A stretch of DNA of 64,000 nt, taken from positions 124,001-188,000 of the forward strand of contig WLXD01000005.1 of the NCBI GenBank assembly GCA_012103255.1. The letters run 5' to 3'. Below the pieces are notes generated by a model. It made no database searches. It was not told the DNA's origin and saw nothing but the letters and a program-made list of their open reading frames with translations. The stretch comes from Acidobacteriota bacterium. Its GTDB lineage: Bacteria; Acidobacteriota; UBA890; WLXD01. Position numbers and translations under genes: made by a program. The stretch's first letter is position 1; each line of letters begins with the position of its first letter. Below are positions 1 through 8,416 of this stretch, one piece after another.

Positions 1-560
1 GCGGTGGCTACGAGGTGCTCATGACTCGTCAAGGCGACGAGTCGGTTGCGCTGGAGGAGCGTTCTAGTTTCGCCACACGTCAGAACGCCGATATGTTCGT
101 GTCGATTCACATCAACTCGAGCAGCAACCGGAATCTCTCCGGGTTCGAGACTTACTACCTCGATCTCGCGACGGACCCTACGGCGGCGGAAACCGCCTTC
201 CGTGAAAACGACATGGTTGAGGGCGGTATCGGTAACCTCGAAGAGGTGCTCGACGATATCGTCAAGAACGCGAACAAGCGTGAATCGAGAGACCTCGCGC
301 AAGCAATCCAAGACAGTCTGGTCGTTCAAACCAGCAAGTCGTACTCGGACGTTCGCGATCTTGGAGTGAAGCACGCTCCGTTTGTGGTGTTGCTCGGTGC
401 GCGCATGCCGGCCGTGCTGGTCGAGTGCTCATTCCTGAGCCACCGGGACGAAGAGGCCAGACTGCGTGATCCGGAGTACCGGCAGCAGGTCGCGGACGCC
501 ATCTACATCGGCATCGCGAACTACGGCGCGCGTCGACGGATGATGACCGCCGACTACTGA
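1..560 (+). CDS. N-acetylmuramoyl-L-alanine amidase, 5' end outside window
   Basis: Zinc amidase of the Amidase_3 (AmiA/B/C) family, which cuts the amide bond between MurNAc and the stem peptide in the periplasm, usually during septum splitting. The frame is open at the left edge (first full codon at base 3), so the N-terminal signal, first zinc His and first Glu are missing. The 185 visible residues show the LMTRQGDE strand, the zinc histidine in VSIHIN (residue 36 of the visible part) and the catalytic Glu in VLVECSF (residue 141). The end overlaps the convergent PTPS-like gene by 7 bp. Family is clear; which paralogue is not. Confidence 0.93.
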   Translation, partial: GGYEVLMTRQGDESVALEERSSFATRQNADMFVSIHINSSSNRNLSGFETYYLDLATDPTAAETAFRENDMVEGGIGNLEEVLDDIVKNANKRESRDLAQAIQDSLVVQTSKSYSDVRDLGVKHAPFVVLLGARMPAVLVECSFLSHRDEEARLRDPEYRQQVADAIYIGIANYGARRRMMTADY

Positions 561-922
561 GGAGCTCCGCTCGGGACGAACGTTGCGCTGAAGCCGGCGG
601 CTTCACCGATGGTGACCTCGACGAGCCGATGATCCAAGAAGGCGGAGTCGAATTCCGCCGCAAGGTGACGCGCGACGTGTTCCGCGGTTGGACTGACGTC
701 TCCGTATGGCGGCACATCGTTCAGACTGCGCCCGCGATGACGTCCAACCCATGTCTCCAGCCATTGCCGGACGTCCGCGGCCGCGCGCATGGTGTCGCGT
801 GCTTCGAAGCGCACACAGGCACGCCAGTGATGCACGTGAACAGGCTCCTGCGTACCGGCATCATCGATACGGATGCGGTGTGCGGCAGGGAAACTGTCGT
901 AGACTGCGATCAGTTCCGGCAT
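554..922 (-). CDS. divergent 6-pyruvoyl-tetrahydropterin synthase / QueD-like protein
   Basis: A 122-residue protein with the size and motif order of the PTPS/QueD fold: AAHR (His15) and HVHH (His29, His31) as the likely zinc site, LND-P then PT-E in the middle, and a Glu in TIGEAAG near the end that matches the substrate-binding Glu. The catalytic Cys expected just before the HxH pair is absent, and the DHH segment before LND in QueD is replaced by HRGRS. It may therefore do another pterin-type reaction or only bind ligand. ATG start with GAGGA just upstream. Divergent from pgsA, so no operon clue to function. Confidence 0.7.
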   Translation of the reverse strand: MPELIAVYDSFPAAHRIRIDDAGTQEPVHVHHWRACVRFEARDTMRAAADVRQWLETWVGRHRGRSLNDVPPYGDVSPTAEHVARHLAAEFDSAFLDHRLVEVTIGEAAGFSATFVPSGAPQ

Positions 923-1008
923 GCGTTCCTCGGGGCAGGGGACATTCGGAATATTAATCGAACGGCCGGACGACTAGAATCGCGAATATCCGGACCGGGA
1001 TCGCCACT

Positions 1009-1593
1009 ATGACAGACACCAAGTCGACAAGCGCAGCATCAGGGATTCCCGTGGGAGTCCTGTGGAATCTGCCCAATGCGCTGAGCCTGTTGCGCATCGT
1101 CCTGGTGCCGTTCCTCGTCGTTTTTCTGCTTACGCGCTACGCATGGGCCGGACTGGCCGTGTTCTGGGCCGCGTCGTTTACCGACTGGCTGGACGGCTAT
1201 CTGGCCAGGACCCGGAATCAGGTTACGCGCATCGGGAAACTGCTGGATCCGGTGGCCGACAAGCTCCTCGTCTCAGCCGCGTTCATCTCGCTGGTTGAGC
1301 TGGACTTGGCGCCGGCATGGATGGTTGTGGTGATCATCGGCCGCGAGATCGCCGTCACGGGCTTGCGCGCAGTTGCGGCGGACGCTCACATGATCATCCC
1401 GGCTGGGGCTATCGGGAAGTACAAGCTCTGCGCGCAGGTTGTCGCAGTCAGCATTCTGATCCTCCAGCTTCGCTTTGAGTGGCTGGCGCAGTACGCGACG
1501 ATCGCGCTCTGGATTGTGGTGACCCTGGCGGCGCTGTCTGCCGTGCAGTACTTCTGGGCCTTCTGGAGCCGCGTCGGCGAATCGACGCACTGA
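1009..1593 (+). CDS. pgsA: CDP-diacylglycerol-glycerol-3-phosphate 3-phosphatidyltransferase
   Basis: Integral membrane enzyme making phosphatidylglycerophosphate from CDP-diacylglycerol and glycerol-3-phosphate, the committed step to phosphatidylglycerol and cardiolipin. The 194-residue protein carries the complete CDP-alcohol phosphotransferase signature: Asp62-Gly63, Ala66-Arg67, Gly76, Asp80 and Asp84 (DG-x2-AR-x8-G-x3-D-x3-D). Several hydrophobic segments follow, as expected for a multi-pass protein. It stands alone on the plus strand between leftward genes. A TAGAAT hexamer at 975-980 could be a -10 box, but I see no good -35. Confidence 0.94.
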   Translation: MTDTKSTSAASGIPVGVLWNLPNALSLLRIVLVPFLVVFLLTRYAWAGLAVFWAASFTDWLDGYLARTRNQVTRIGKLLDPVADKLLVSAAFISLVELDLAPAWMVVVIIGREIAVTGLRAVAADAHMIIPAGAIGKYKLCAQVVAVSILILQLRFEWLAQYATIALWIVVTLAALSAVQYFWAFWSRVGESTH

Positions 1594-1607
1594 CTGGCGC
1601 CCGAGAG

Positions 1608-2624
1608 CTAGTCGCTGGCGAGAGGTTGCCCATCGCCTGCCGGGGCCGCGAGCGCGGCGAGGAGTCGCTGCCTCACCTCGACGATGAGCTCGTCCGCGTT
1701 GTCTTCCTGGAGCGGTACCTGACCGCCCGCCATCGTGCCGTGTCCACCGGCCGTGCCGAGCCCTTCTATCGCGCGCCGTACCGCATGCCCGGCGTGAGCG
1801 AACGGATCCGTGGTGCGCACAGAAACGGCGAGCGTATTGCCCTGTCGTCCGAGGCACACGGACCAGGTCACTTCGCGAAGCCGCAATAGAAAATCAGCGA
1901 TCTCGGCAACCTGATCAGAGCTCGCCACCGGCCCGAGGTCGGTCATCACGATGTTGCCGTGGACACGAGCTTCGCGGATCGCCGTGAGGTACGTGTCGAA
2001 GTACTCGCGTGGCACTCGTGCCCGCTGGATGCGGGCCACAGTGGCCATGTCCGCGATACGCAGCAGGTCGACGTATATCTCCCGGTCTGCGGCCGATGCC
2101 TCGCGGCCAAGATCCTGCGTTTCCGACCGGATCGCGTAGAAGAGCGCGGTGGCGAGCTGAGTCGTGAGCTCGACGTTCGCGTCGCGCGCGTACTCCGTGA
2201 CGATGGTTGCGGTGGCGCCGTAGTTCGGGCGCACGTCCAGATACCTGACGTTCTCCGTCGCGTCGCTCAGCGGATGATGATCGATCACGGCGCGGATCGC
2301 GGCGCCCGCCATTACCGGGTTGTTTCCAGTGCCGGGCTGCGCGTCCACCAGAGCGACGCCGTCGAATTCACCGACCTCGAGCGTCGAGAGCGGCACCGGA
2401 TCCAGGCCGAGAGCTCGAACCATCGCCCGATTTTCGGCGCGCCCGATCGTGCCGCCGAATCCGACGGTGGTGTCGATGCCTCGTGAGCGCAGGATATGGG
2501 CGAGGGCGAAGGCGCTGGCGAGGCCGTCAGGGTCCGGATTGTCGTGCGGCAGCATGAGCGCCTTGCCGACGTCGGCAAATGCGTTCAGGAAGCCATCGAC
2601 GTGCCCGGGGCGGTCCGGCGTCAC
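1608..2624 (-). CDS. DHH/DHHA1-family phosphoesterase (NrnA/RecJ-like)
   Basis: A 338-residue DHH phosphoesterase, a family that hydrolyses short oligoribonucleotides, pAp or cyclic dinucleotides with two Mn ions. Visible motifs in order: HDNPDPDG near residue 27, LVDAQPG, VIDHHPL (the DHH motif), and a C-terminal GGHGTMAGG typical of DHHA1 RNA-binding domains. The segment normally reading TDT, which supplies a metal Asp, reads SET here. GTG start directly after the TAA of pepA with no gap, so it is probably translationally coupled. Likely an nrnA-type nanoRNase; the exact substrate cannot be told from sequence. Confidence 0.87.
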   Translation of the reverse strand: MTPDRPGHVDGFLNAFADVGKALMLPHDNPDPDGLASAFALAHILRSRGIDTTVGFGGTIGRAENRAMVRALGLDPVPLSTLEVGEFDGVALVDAQPGTGNNPVMAGAAIRAVIDHHPLSDATENVRYLDVRPNYGATATIVTEYARDANVELTTQLATALFYAIRSETQDLGREASAADREIYVDLLRIADMATVARIQRARVPREYFDTYLTAIREARVHGNIVMTDLGPVASSDQVAEIADFLLRLREVTWSVCLGRQGNTLAVSVRTTDPFAHAGHAVRRAIEGLGTAGGHGTMAGGQVPLQEDNADELIVEVRQRLLAALAAPAGDGQPLASD

Positions 2625-4109
2625 TTAGTCGGCCTGGCTCAACCAGTGGACCAACAGGCGAACCCCGAAGCCCACACCCCCGGCGGGTGCGAGCGGCCCC
2701 GACTTGGTTCGGTAGGCCGGCCCGGCGATGTCCAGGTGCGCCCACGGCGTGTGGTCTACGAAGTTCTCGAGAAACTTCGCGGCGGTGATAGCGCCGCCCC
2801 ACCGACCGCCGGTGTTCTTGATGTCTCCTACCTTGCTCTTGATGAGGTCGTCGTAGATGTCGAACATCGGCAGTGGCCATACGCGCTCTCCGACGATTTC
2901 GCCGGCTGCCACGAGTTCACCTCGTAGGTCGTCGTCGTTCGCCATGACGCCGGCAATGTCTTCACCAAGGGCAACCACGCAGGCTCCCGTCAGGGTTGCG
3001 AGATCGACAACGTGACTCGGCTCGAACTCGCGCACGCCGTACGCGAGAGCGTCGGCCAGAATCATCCTGCCTTCAGCGTCTGTGTTCAGGACCTCGATCA
3101 TCTTGCCATTGAGCGCCTCGACCAGATCGCCGGGCCGATAGGCGTCGCCGTCAGGCATGTTCTCGGCCATCGGAATCAGACCCACGATGCGCCGTTGCAC
3201 ATTGATCTCGGCGACCGCGCGCATGGTGCCGGCGACGGCAGCTGCGCCGCCCATGTCGCTCTTCATGTGATCCATGTTGGCGGACGGTTTGATCGAAATC
3301 CCGCCGGTGTCGAACGTCACGCCCTTGCCCACGATGCAGACGGGAGCGGTGCTTTCAGTACCCTCTGGAGCGTGTTCGAGAATCACGAGCCGAGGCGCGG
3401 CGGTGGAGCCACGGCCAACAGCGAGCAGTGCACCCATGCCGAGTTCCGCGGCACGATCCTCGTCGATCACATTGCAGGCGAGACCGACAGACTCGGCGAC
3501 CGCTCGAACATTCTCCGCAAACCGCGGAGGGCGCTTGTCGCTCGGAGACGTGTTGACGAGATCCCTCGCCCAGGTGACTCCCGCACCGATTGCACGGCTG
3601 CGGTCGATTGCCTCCGCAGCGCCACCGCCGGACGGCACCAGCAACTCCTCGATTGTGCTCATGTCGTCCGGCGCAGGCTTGTAGCGCGTGAACCGGTACT
3701 CGCCGAGCAGGAGCGCCTCCGTGGCCGTTGCCGCTGTTTCGGCAGCAGTGCCCACTTCCGTGCGTCCGGCGATCGCCACTCGCGAAGCATTGCGCTGTCG
3801 GGCGACGGCGAAGGCGGTAGCGAACGTCTCGCGCACAGTCTGCACGTCAAGCTCGTCAGGCCTGCCGAGACCCACGAGGAGGATCTCATCCGCAGCCACG
3901 CCGTCGGTGGTAGGTACGGCCAGACAGCGTCGTTTCTTCCCGGTGAAGGCCCTGCTGTTCAGTGCCTCGAGAATGCGGCCGCCGCAGGCGGTGTCGAGTT
4001 CATCGAATGGCTCGGCGGCCTCGGCGTCCTGGAACACTGGCAGGAGAAGACATTCGGTGTCCACTGCCGCCAACGGACCGTCGAACGCTGTGATCTGCGG
4101 ATCGGTCAT
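2625..4109 (-). CDS. pepA: leucyl aminopeptidase (M17)
   Basis: Cytosolic dinuclear-metal aminopeptidase of family M17, 494 residues, the normal length. An N-terminal regulatory domain precedes the catalytic half, which carries KGVTFDTGG (catalytic Lys and metal Asp) and the diagnostic NTDAEGR motif, followed by DLATLTGA. It removes N-terminal residues in peptide turnover; some homologues also bind DNA. ATG start 11 bp after dcd and 0 bp before the DHH gene, in a leftward run PHP-dcd-pepA-DHH. Confidence 0.96.
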   Translation of the reverse strand: MTDPQITAFDGPLAAVDTECLLLPVFQDAEAAEPFDELDTACGGRILEALNSRAFTGKKRRCLAVPTTDGVAADEILLVGLGRPDELDVQTVRETFATAFAVARQRNASRVAIAGRTEVGTAAETAATATEALLLGEYRFTRYKPAPDDMSTIEELLVPSGGGAAEAIDRSRAIGAGVTWARDLVNTSPSDKRPPRFAENVRAVAESVGLACNVIDEDRAAELGMGALLAVGRGSTAAPRLVILEHAPEGTESTAPVCIVGKGVTFDTGGISIKPSANMDHMKSDMGGAAAVAGTMRAVAEINVQRRIVGLIPMAENMPDGDAYRPGDLVEALNGKMIEVLNTDAEGRMILADALAYGVREFEPSHVVDLATLTGACVVALGEDIAGVMANDDDLRGELVAAGEIVGERVWPLPMFDIYDDLIKSKVGDIKNTGGRWGGAITAAKFLENFVDHTPWAHLDIAGPAYRTKSGPLAPAGGVGFGVRLLVHWLSQAD

Positions 4110-4120
4110 CGAGCTGGTCC

Positions 4121-4678
4121 CTAGATGCGCGGCACCGTGATGCCGGTCTGCGACTGATACTTGCCCTTGCGATCACCGTAGGAGGTTTCGCAGACGGGGT
4201 CGCCGCCGAAGAACAGCAATTGCGCGATTCCTTCGTTGGCGTAGATCCGGGCGGGAAGCGGCGTGGTGTTCGATATCTCGAGGGTCACGTGTCCCTCCCA
4301 CTCCGGCTCCAGCGGCGTCACGTTGGTGATGATCCCGCAGCGCGCGTAGGTGGACTTGCCCACACACACCACGAGCACGTCGCGGGGAATCTTGAAGTAC
4401 TCGAGCGAGCGCGCCAACGCGAACGAGTTGGGCGGGATGATGCACTCGCTGCCCTTGTAGTCGACGACCATCGTGTTCTCGTCGAACGACTTTGGGTCCA
4501 CGACGGTGTTCTGCACGTTGGTGAAAATCTTGAACTCGTCCGTCACGCGCAGGTCGTACCCGTAGGAGGACACGCCGTAGGAGATAATCCCCTCCGAAAC
4601 CTGGTTGTCCTCGAAAGGCTCGATCATCTGCTTCGTGGTCGCCATTTCGCGGATCCACGTGTCCGGCTTGATGCTCAT
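4121..4678 (-). CDS. dcd: dCTP deaminase
   Basis: Deaminates dCTP to dUTP, feeding dTMP synthesis. The 185-residue length fits the homotrimeric Dcd family. Seen: SSYGYDLRV near the N-terminus, GKSTYARCG (phosphate and base contacts), and [13 protein letters not shown], which contains the catalytic Glu. I see no dUTPase fusion, so a separate dut would be needed. ATG start 3 bp after the PHP-domain gene, hence co-transcribed with it. Confidence 0.96.
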   Translation of the reverse strand: MSIKPDTWIREMATTKQMIEPFEDNQVSEGIISYGVSSYGYDLRVTDEFKIFTNVQNTVVDPKSFDENTMVVDYKGSECIIPPNSFALARSLEYFKIPRDVLVVCVGKSTYARCGIITNVTPLEPEWEGHVTLEISNTTPLPARIYANEGIAQLLFFGGDPVCETSYGDRKGKYQSQTGITVPRI

Positions 4679-4681
4679 CGT

Positions 4682-5536
4682 CTAACTCACCCCTTTGGCG
4701 GTCTGGTGCGTCCCAGCCCTCTGTCTGAGCCCCTCGCACCAGTCCATCGGTATGCCGGGAACGCCAAGTACTGCATCGCCCCGGCCGGGCCCGTGATAAT
4801 CAGATCCCCCGGAGGGTAGCAAACCCAGCCTCTTGCACAATCCGCGCAGCTGGTGGCGACGCCCTGAGCGATGGCGCGGGTGCACCACCTCCACGCCGTC
4901 GAGGCCTTCGTCGCGCAACGCCGTCAAGAGCTTCTCGCGCACTCGACTGCTTCCCGGATGGGCCACAACGCTGACACCGCCGGCGATATGGACGGCCTCG
5001 ATGGCCTCCGCCGTAGACAGCATCCGCTTGGGCACATGGCAGGTGCGACCGATTCCGAGATACCGGTCGAACGCATCCTGCATCGCGAGTACCTCGCCGT
5101 TGTTGACCAGAACCTGGGCCAGGTGTGGGCGTCCAATGGGCGCCCCATCGGCCGTTTCGAGCACTTCGTCGATCGAGATATTCAGCCCCTGGGCGATCGC
5201 CCGTTGGACGATGACTTCAGCGCGCTCGAGGCGCCACGCGCGTTGGCGCTTTCCGACGTTCATCAGCGCCTCGGCGTCGGGGTCGATGAAGAGGCCCAGC
5301 AGATGGATCTCGCGGTTGCCGGTACGCGAAGAGATCTCGATGCCCGGGATCACTTCAAGCGACAGGCTGGAGGCCGCCGCCTGCGCCTCTCTGATTCCGG
5401 CCGTGGTGTCGTGGTCGGTAATCGCGACGGCGGCGAGGTGCGCCGCGACCGCTGTCTCGACCAACTCTGTTGGCGTGAGCGTTCCGTCGGACCGCGTCGT
5501 GCGCGCGTGAAGATCTGCGCGCGGTTGGCCGTCCAT
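4682..5536 (-). CDS. PHP-domain phosphoesterase with altered HxH motif
   Basis: A 284-residue PHP-domain protein resembling the TrpH/YciV group (nucleoside 3',5'-bisphosphate phosphatase, or RNA 5' exonuclease in E. coli). Metal motifs seen: DLHAR, TDHDT, PGIEIS, EIHLLG, VVAHPG and GGSDYHG. The first normally reads HxH, but here it is His10-Ala11-Arg12, so one expected metal ligand is changed. I chose the ATG at 5536 because GGAGAG lies about 6 bases before it; the longer frame from 5581 adds 15 residues without homology. First gene of the leftward PHP-dcd-pepA-DHH run. Confidence 0.85.
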   Translation of the reverse strand: MDGQPRADLHARTTRSDGTLTPTELVETAVAAHLAAVAITDHDTTAGIREAQAAASSLSLEVIPGIEISSRTGNREIHLLGLFIDPDAEALMNVGKRQRAWRLERAEVIVQRAIAQGLNISIDEVLETADGAPIGRPHLAQVLVNNGEVLAMQDAFDRYLGIGRTCHVPKRMLSTAEAIEAVHIAGGVSVVAHPGSSRVREKLLTALRDEGLDGVEVVHPRHRSGRRHQLRGLCKRLGLLPSGGSDYHGPGRGDAVLGVPGIPMDWCEGLRQRAGTHQTAKGVS

Positions 5537-5566
5537 CGGACTCTCCAGTGATGAGCAAGGAAAGGG

Positions 5567-5595
5567 AGTTTCCGGCGGCAATCAGCTACGGTCAA
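5567..5595 (-). promoter_or_regulatory. possible sigma70 promoter for the PHP-dcd-pepA-DHH run
   Basis: On the minus strand TTGACC (5590-5595) is followed after 17 bp by GAAACT (5567-5572), about 30 bp before the PHP gene start. The -35 is good and the -10 is weak. Confidence 0.35.
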
Positions 5596-5631
5596 GCGAT
5601 CCACAGGACGATAGCGAGGGCTGAGCGCGGA

Positions 5632-5637
5632 TATAAT
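5632..5637 (+). promoter_or_regulatory. perfect -10 hexamer upstream of acyl-CoA dehydrogenase
   Basis: TATAAT on the plus strand, 54 bp before the chosen GTG at 5692. No recognisable -35 at 16-18 bp spacing, so a promoter is plausible but may need an activator. Confidence 0.4.
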
Positions 5638-5691
5638 GACGCGCACCGGCAGTGCCATTCGGCGCGCCAAGCCCACCTTTTGGAGCCACCT

Positions 5692-6840
5692 GTGGATTAC
5701 CGCCTGACGGACGAACAGTCCCTGATCGCCGAGACCGTTCGCGAGTTCGCCGAGACCCGGGTCCGCCCCTTCGTGCGCGAGTGGGACGAGGCACAGAGTT
5801 TTCCCGCCGAGCTGTTCGCCGAGATGGGTGAACTCGGCCTGATGGGCGTGATGATTCCGGAGGAATACGGCGGCGTTGGCCTGGGGCCGCTGGAGCTCTC
5901 AACGGTGATGGAGGAGCTGGGGCGCGTCGATCCCTCGGTCGCCCTGGCCGTCGCGGCTCACAATGGGCTCTGCGTCGGGCATATCGCGGTGGGCGCCAAC
6001 GAGGAGCAGAAGCAGCGTTACTTCCCGAAGCTCGCCACGGGCGAGTGGGTCGGATGCTGGGGCCTCACCGAGCCGCAGGCGGGCTCTGACGCCGCCGGCA
6101 CGCAGACCCGCGCCGAGTGGAATGAGGAGCGCAACGGCTGGATTCTCAACGGCGCCAAGACATTCAATACGAACGGTGCGCGCGCTCACGTCGCCGTGGT
6201 GTTGGCAGTTACGACTCCTGGGCTCGGCACCAAGGGCATTTCGGCGTTCATCGTCGAGGCTGGCACGCCCGGCTATCGAGTGGGTCGAAAGGAAGACAAG
6301 CTCGGGATGCGGGCGAGCGATACGGTCGAGTTGATCCTCGAAGACTGCTTCGTTCCAGCCGAGAACCTGCTTGGGGAACGTGACCTGGGCTTCGTGGACG
6401 CGCTCAAGGTGCTCGACCGCGGTCGGATCAGTATCGGGGCGCTCTCAGTAGGCATTGCTCAGGGGGCGCTTGAGGCCGCTTTGGAATATGCCCAGGAGCG
6501 CCATCAGTTTGGTCGGCCGATCGCGTCTTTCGAGGCGATTCGCGCGAAGCTGGCCCGCATGGCCGCTGGCACGCGCACGGCGCGCGACATGGTTTATCGC
6601 GCGGCGAGGCTCCGCGCCGACGACAAGCCTTTCAAGCTCGAGGCCTCGATGGGCAAGCTCTTCGCCTCCGAAGTCGGGATGTTCGTGGCCGAAGAAGCCG
6701 TGCAGATCTTCGGCGGCTACGGCTACGTGAAGGACTATCCCGTGGAGAAGTTCTTCCGTGACGCGAAGTTGTGCACGATTGGTGAGGGGACCTCGGAGGT
6801 TCAACGTCTCGTGATTTCACGTCAGCTTCTGGCCTCGTGA
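5692..6840 (+). CDS. acyl-CoA dehydrogenase
   Basis: FAD enzyme of the short/medium/branched-chain acyl-CoA dehydrogenase family, making the alpha-beta double bond of acyl-CoA esters. 382 residues from the GTG at 5692, the usual length. That start has GGAG six bases upstream; the frame is open to 5548, but the added 48 residues do not resemble the family. The substrate and FAD loop reads GCWGLTEPQAGSD. The catalytic base sits in IGEGTSEVQR (Glu365). It overlaps the methylmalonyl-CoA epimerase gene by 4 bp (GTGA), suggesting branched-chain amino acid or odd-chain oxidation. Exact chain specificity is not readable. Confidence 0.93.
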   Translation: MDYRLTDEQSLIAETVREFAETRVRPFVREWDEAQSFPAELFAEMGELGLMGVMIPEEYGGVGLGPLELSTVMEELGRVDPSVALAVAAHNGLCVGHIAVGANEEQKQRYFPKLATGEWVGCWGLTEPQAGSDAAGTQTRAEWNEERNGWILNGAKTFNTNGARAHVAVVLAVTTPGLGTKGISAFIVEAGTPGYRVGRKEDKLGMRASDTVELILEDCFVPAENLLGERDLGFVDALKVLDRGRISIGALSVGIAQGALEAALEYAQERHQFGRPIASFEAIRAKLARMAAGTRTARDMVYRAARLRADDKPFKLEASMGKLFASEVGMFVAEEAVQIFGGYGYVKDYPVEKFFRDAKLCTIGEGTSEVQRLVISRQLLAS

Positions 6841-7265
6841 ACTCACCCAGCGAACTCGACTGCCTGCAGCTCGGGCCTCTCGATCACGTCGCGGTCGCTG
6901 TGCGCGATATCGACACTGCGGCGAAACGGTATTCAGCACTCGGGCTCCGTATCGGCCATCGCGAGCAGGTCGGTGATCAGGGCGTCGAGGTGGCCTTTCT
7001 CGAAGCGGACGGGACGGCCACACTCGAACTGGTGTGTCCAACGAGCCCCGACTCTCCGATCGTTGCCTTCCTGGATCGACGTGGTGAGTCGTTGCATCAC
7101 ATCTGCTTTCGCGTGGAAGACATCGATGCGGCTCTGGCTGCTGCTCGGCGCGCGGAGTTACGCCTGATCGATGACGTACCGCGAGCGGGCGCAAAAGGGT
7201 CGCGTATCGCGTTCATCCATCCCGAGGTCACCGGGGTGCTGATCGAGTTGAAGCAGCCGGCCTAG
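6837..7265 (+). CDS. mce: methylmalonyl-CoA epimerase
   Basis: Converts (S)- to (R)-methylmalonyl-CoA in the propionyl-CoA to succinyl-CoA route. A 142-residue glyoxalase/VOC-fold protein with the family pattern: LDHVAVAV (metal His17), TLELV, SLHHICFRV (metal His) and VLIEL (terminal metal Glu). It starts inside the stop of the acyl-CoA dehydrogenase gene, so the two are translationally coupled. Its stop shares bases with the stop of the convergent lipoprotein gene. Methylmalonyl-CoA mutase is not in the window. Confidence 0.93.
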   Translation: MNSPSELDCLQLGPLDHVAVAVRDIDTAAKRYSALGLRIGHREQVGDQGVEVAFLEADGTATLELVCPTSPDSPIVAFLDRRGESLHHICFRVEDIDAALAAARRAELRLIDDVPRAGAKGSRIAFIHPEVTGVLIELKQPA

Positions 7266-8416
7266 TCGCGGTCGGCCAGGCCGCGTTCTTCGGTCAGCAG
7301 GCGAACGCTACCGCCTGAGTCGATCAGAGCGACGCCGAGCGGCCCAACTGCCGCCGGCAGGAGGATGTCATCATCTGACTCGATCCGGACGACCCGAGGA
7401 ACGCCAGGGTCCGCTGGTCCGAAACGCTGCCTTGGTCCGCGGACAAGAAGCCAGGGCCCATACTGCGGACTCACGATGATCCAGCCTCGCCAGGTGGCCA
7501 GGTCCAGGTAGACCCTGCCGTTTGCCGGGATACGGAATTGATGACTGCCGCCGCCCGTGGTGAACGCGTCCGCGGCCGCATCGAGTCCGGGCGCCCAGAC
7601 GAGATCGTCCACCGCGATGGGACTCCCGACCGATCGCATGCCGATGTCCTTGCCAGCCCAAGCTCGATTGCCGTTCCGCTGACGTATTCCGTAGACGCGT
7701 CCATCGACTCCGATCACGTAGAGCGTCATGCTACGTGGGTCCTGATCGACCGCCGGACGCAGTGGCGCGAACTCGATTCGGGAGCTGGTCCATCTGGGTG
7801 TCCCACTCGCAAGGTCGTAGGCGCGCAGCGCGTTATCGTCGCCTGTCACATAGAGGGTTCGGCCGTCGACAGAGGCGGATGCTCGCCTGGCTTCCGGTGA
7901 GGCTGCGGTCCAAGTGGCAGTAAGACCGTCAGCGACGATGTCGATCCGATGGATGCCGTCGGCTCGGATGGCGATGATCGCGCCGTCGGCCACGAGCGCG
8001 TCGTGCAGTTCGCCTGCCTGGGCAAGGAAACCGCGCGGCGTGCCGTCGGGCCCCACGTTGAACCATCCGGTTTCGGCCGGCAGCGCTACGCCGTCGCCGA
8101 GGGCTAGCGGCTGGCCAACCAGCGGATCGCGTAGTTGGACCGACCAGACAAGGCGCCCCGCTTCAAGAGCCTCGACGCGATCCGGGTAGGGCACGAAGAC
8201 AAAACGACTCCCGACAGCGGCTGCGTGAGTGGGGACTTCGACATCGTTGTCCTCGTCCATGACCTGGTACGTCCACTCGACTCTGAGCGCGGGGGCGGAA
8301 ATTTCGTCCGGATTGACACGCGTTGGGACCGGAGCGAGCGGGTCGAGCTGGCCGGCCCCGGAACAAGCTGCGGTGGCCGCGATCACGAACACCATGCAAG
8401 AAGCCCGGACACTCAT
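7262..8416 (-). CDS. PQQ-like beta-propeller lipoprotein
   Basis: A 384-residue exported lipoprotein: hydrophobic leader followed by a lipobox with Cys18 (TAACSG). The rest consists of repeated short blades with Trp and Gly positions typical of PQQ-like propellers (for example GRLVWSVQL and GTPRWTS). BamB is the best-known relative, but I see nothing that proves a role in outer membrane protein assembly. It is the last gene of a long leftward run and overlaps nadK by 4 bp (ATGA). Partner and ligand unknown. Confidence 0.8.
   Translation of the reverse strand: MSVRASCMVFVIAATAACSGAGQLDPLAPVPTRVNPDEISAPALRVEWTYQVMDEDNDVEVPTHAAAVGSRFVFVPYPDRVEALEAGRLVWSVQLRDPLVGQPLALGDGVALPAETGWFNVGPDGTPRGFLAQAGELHDALVADGAIIAIRADGIHRIDIVADGLTATWTAASPEARRASASVDGRTLYVTGDDNALRAYDLASGTPRWTSSRIEFAPLRPAVDQDPRSMTLYVIGVDGRVYGIRQRNGNRAWAGKDIGMRSVGSPIAVDDLVWAPGLDAAADAFTTGGGSHQFRIPANGRVYLDLATWRGWIIVSPQYGPWLLVRGPRQRFGPADPGVPRVVRIESDDDILLPAAVGPLGVALIDSGGSVRLLTEERGLADRD

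Noticed and set aside
3012-4124. 370-codon plus-strand frame opposite pepA
   Set aside because: It is a GC-rich shadow frame with His/Arg-rich composition and no motif; pepA has all M17 motifs on the other strand.
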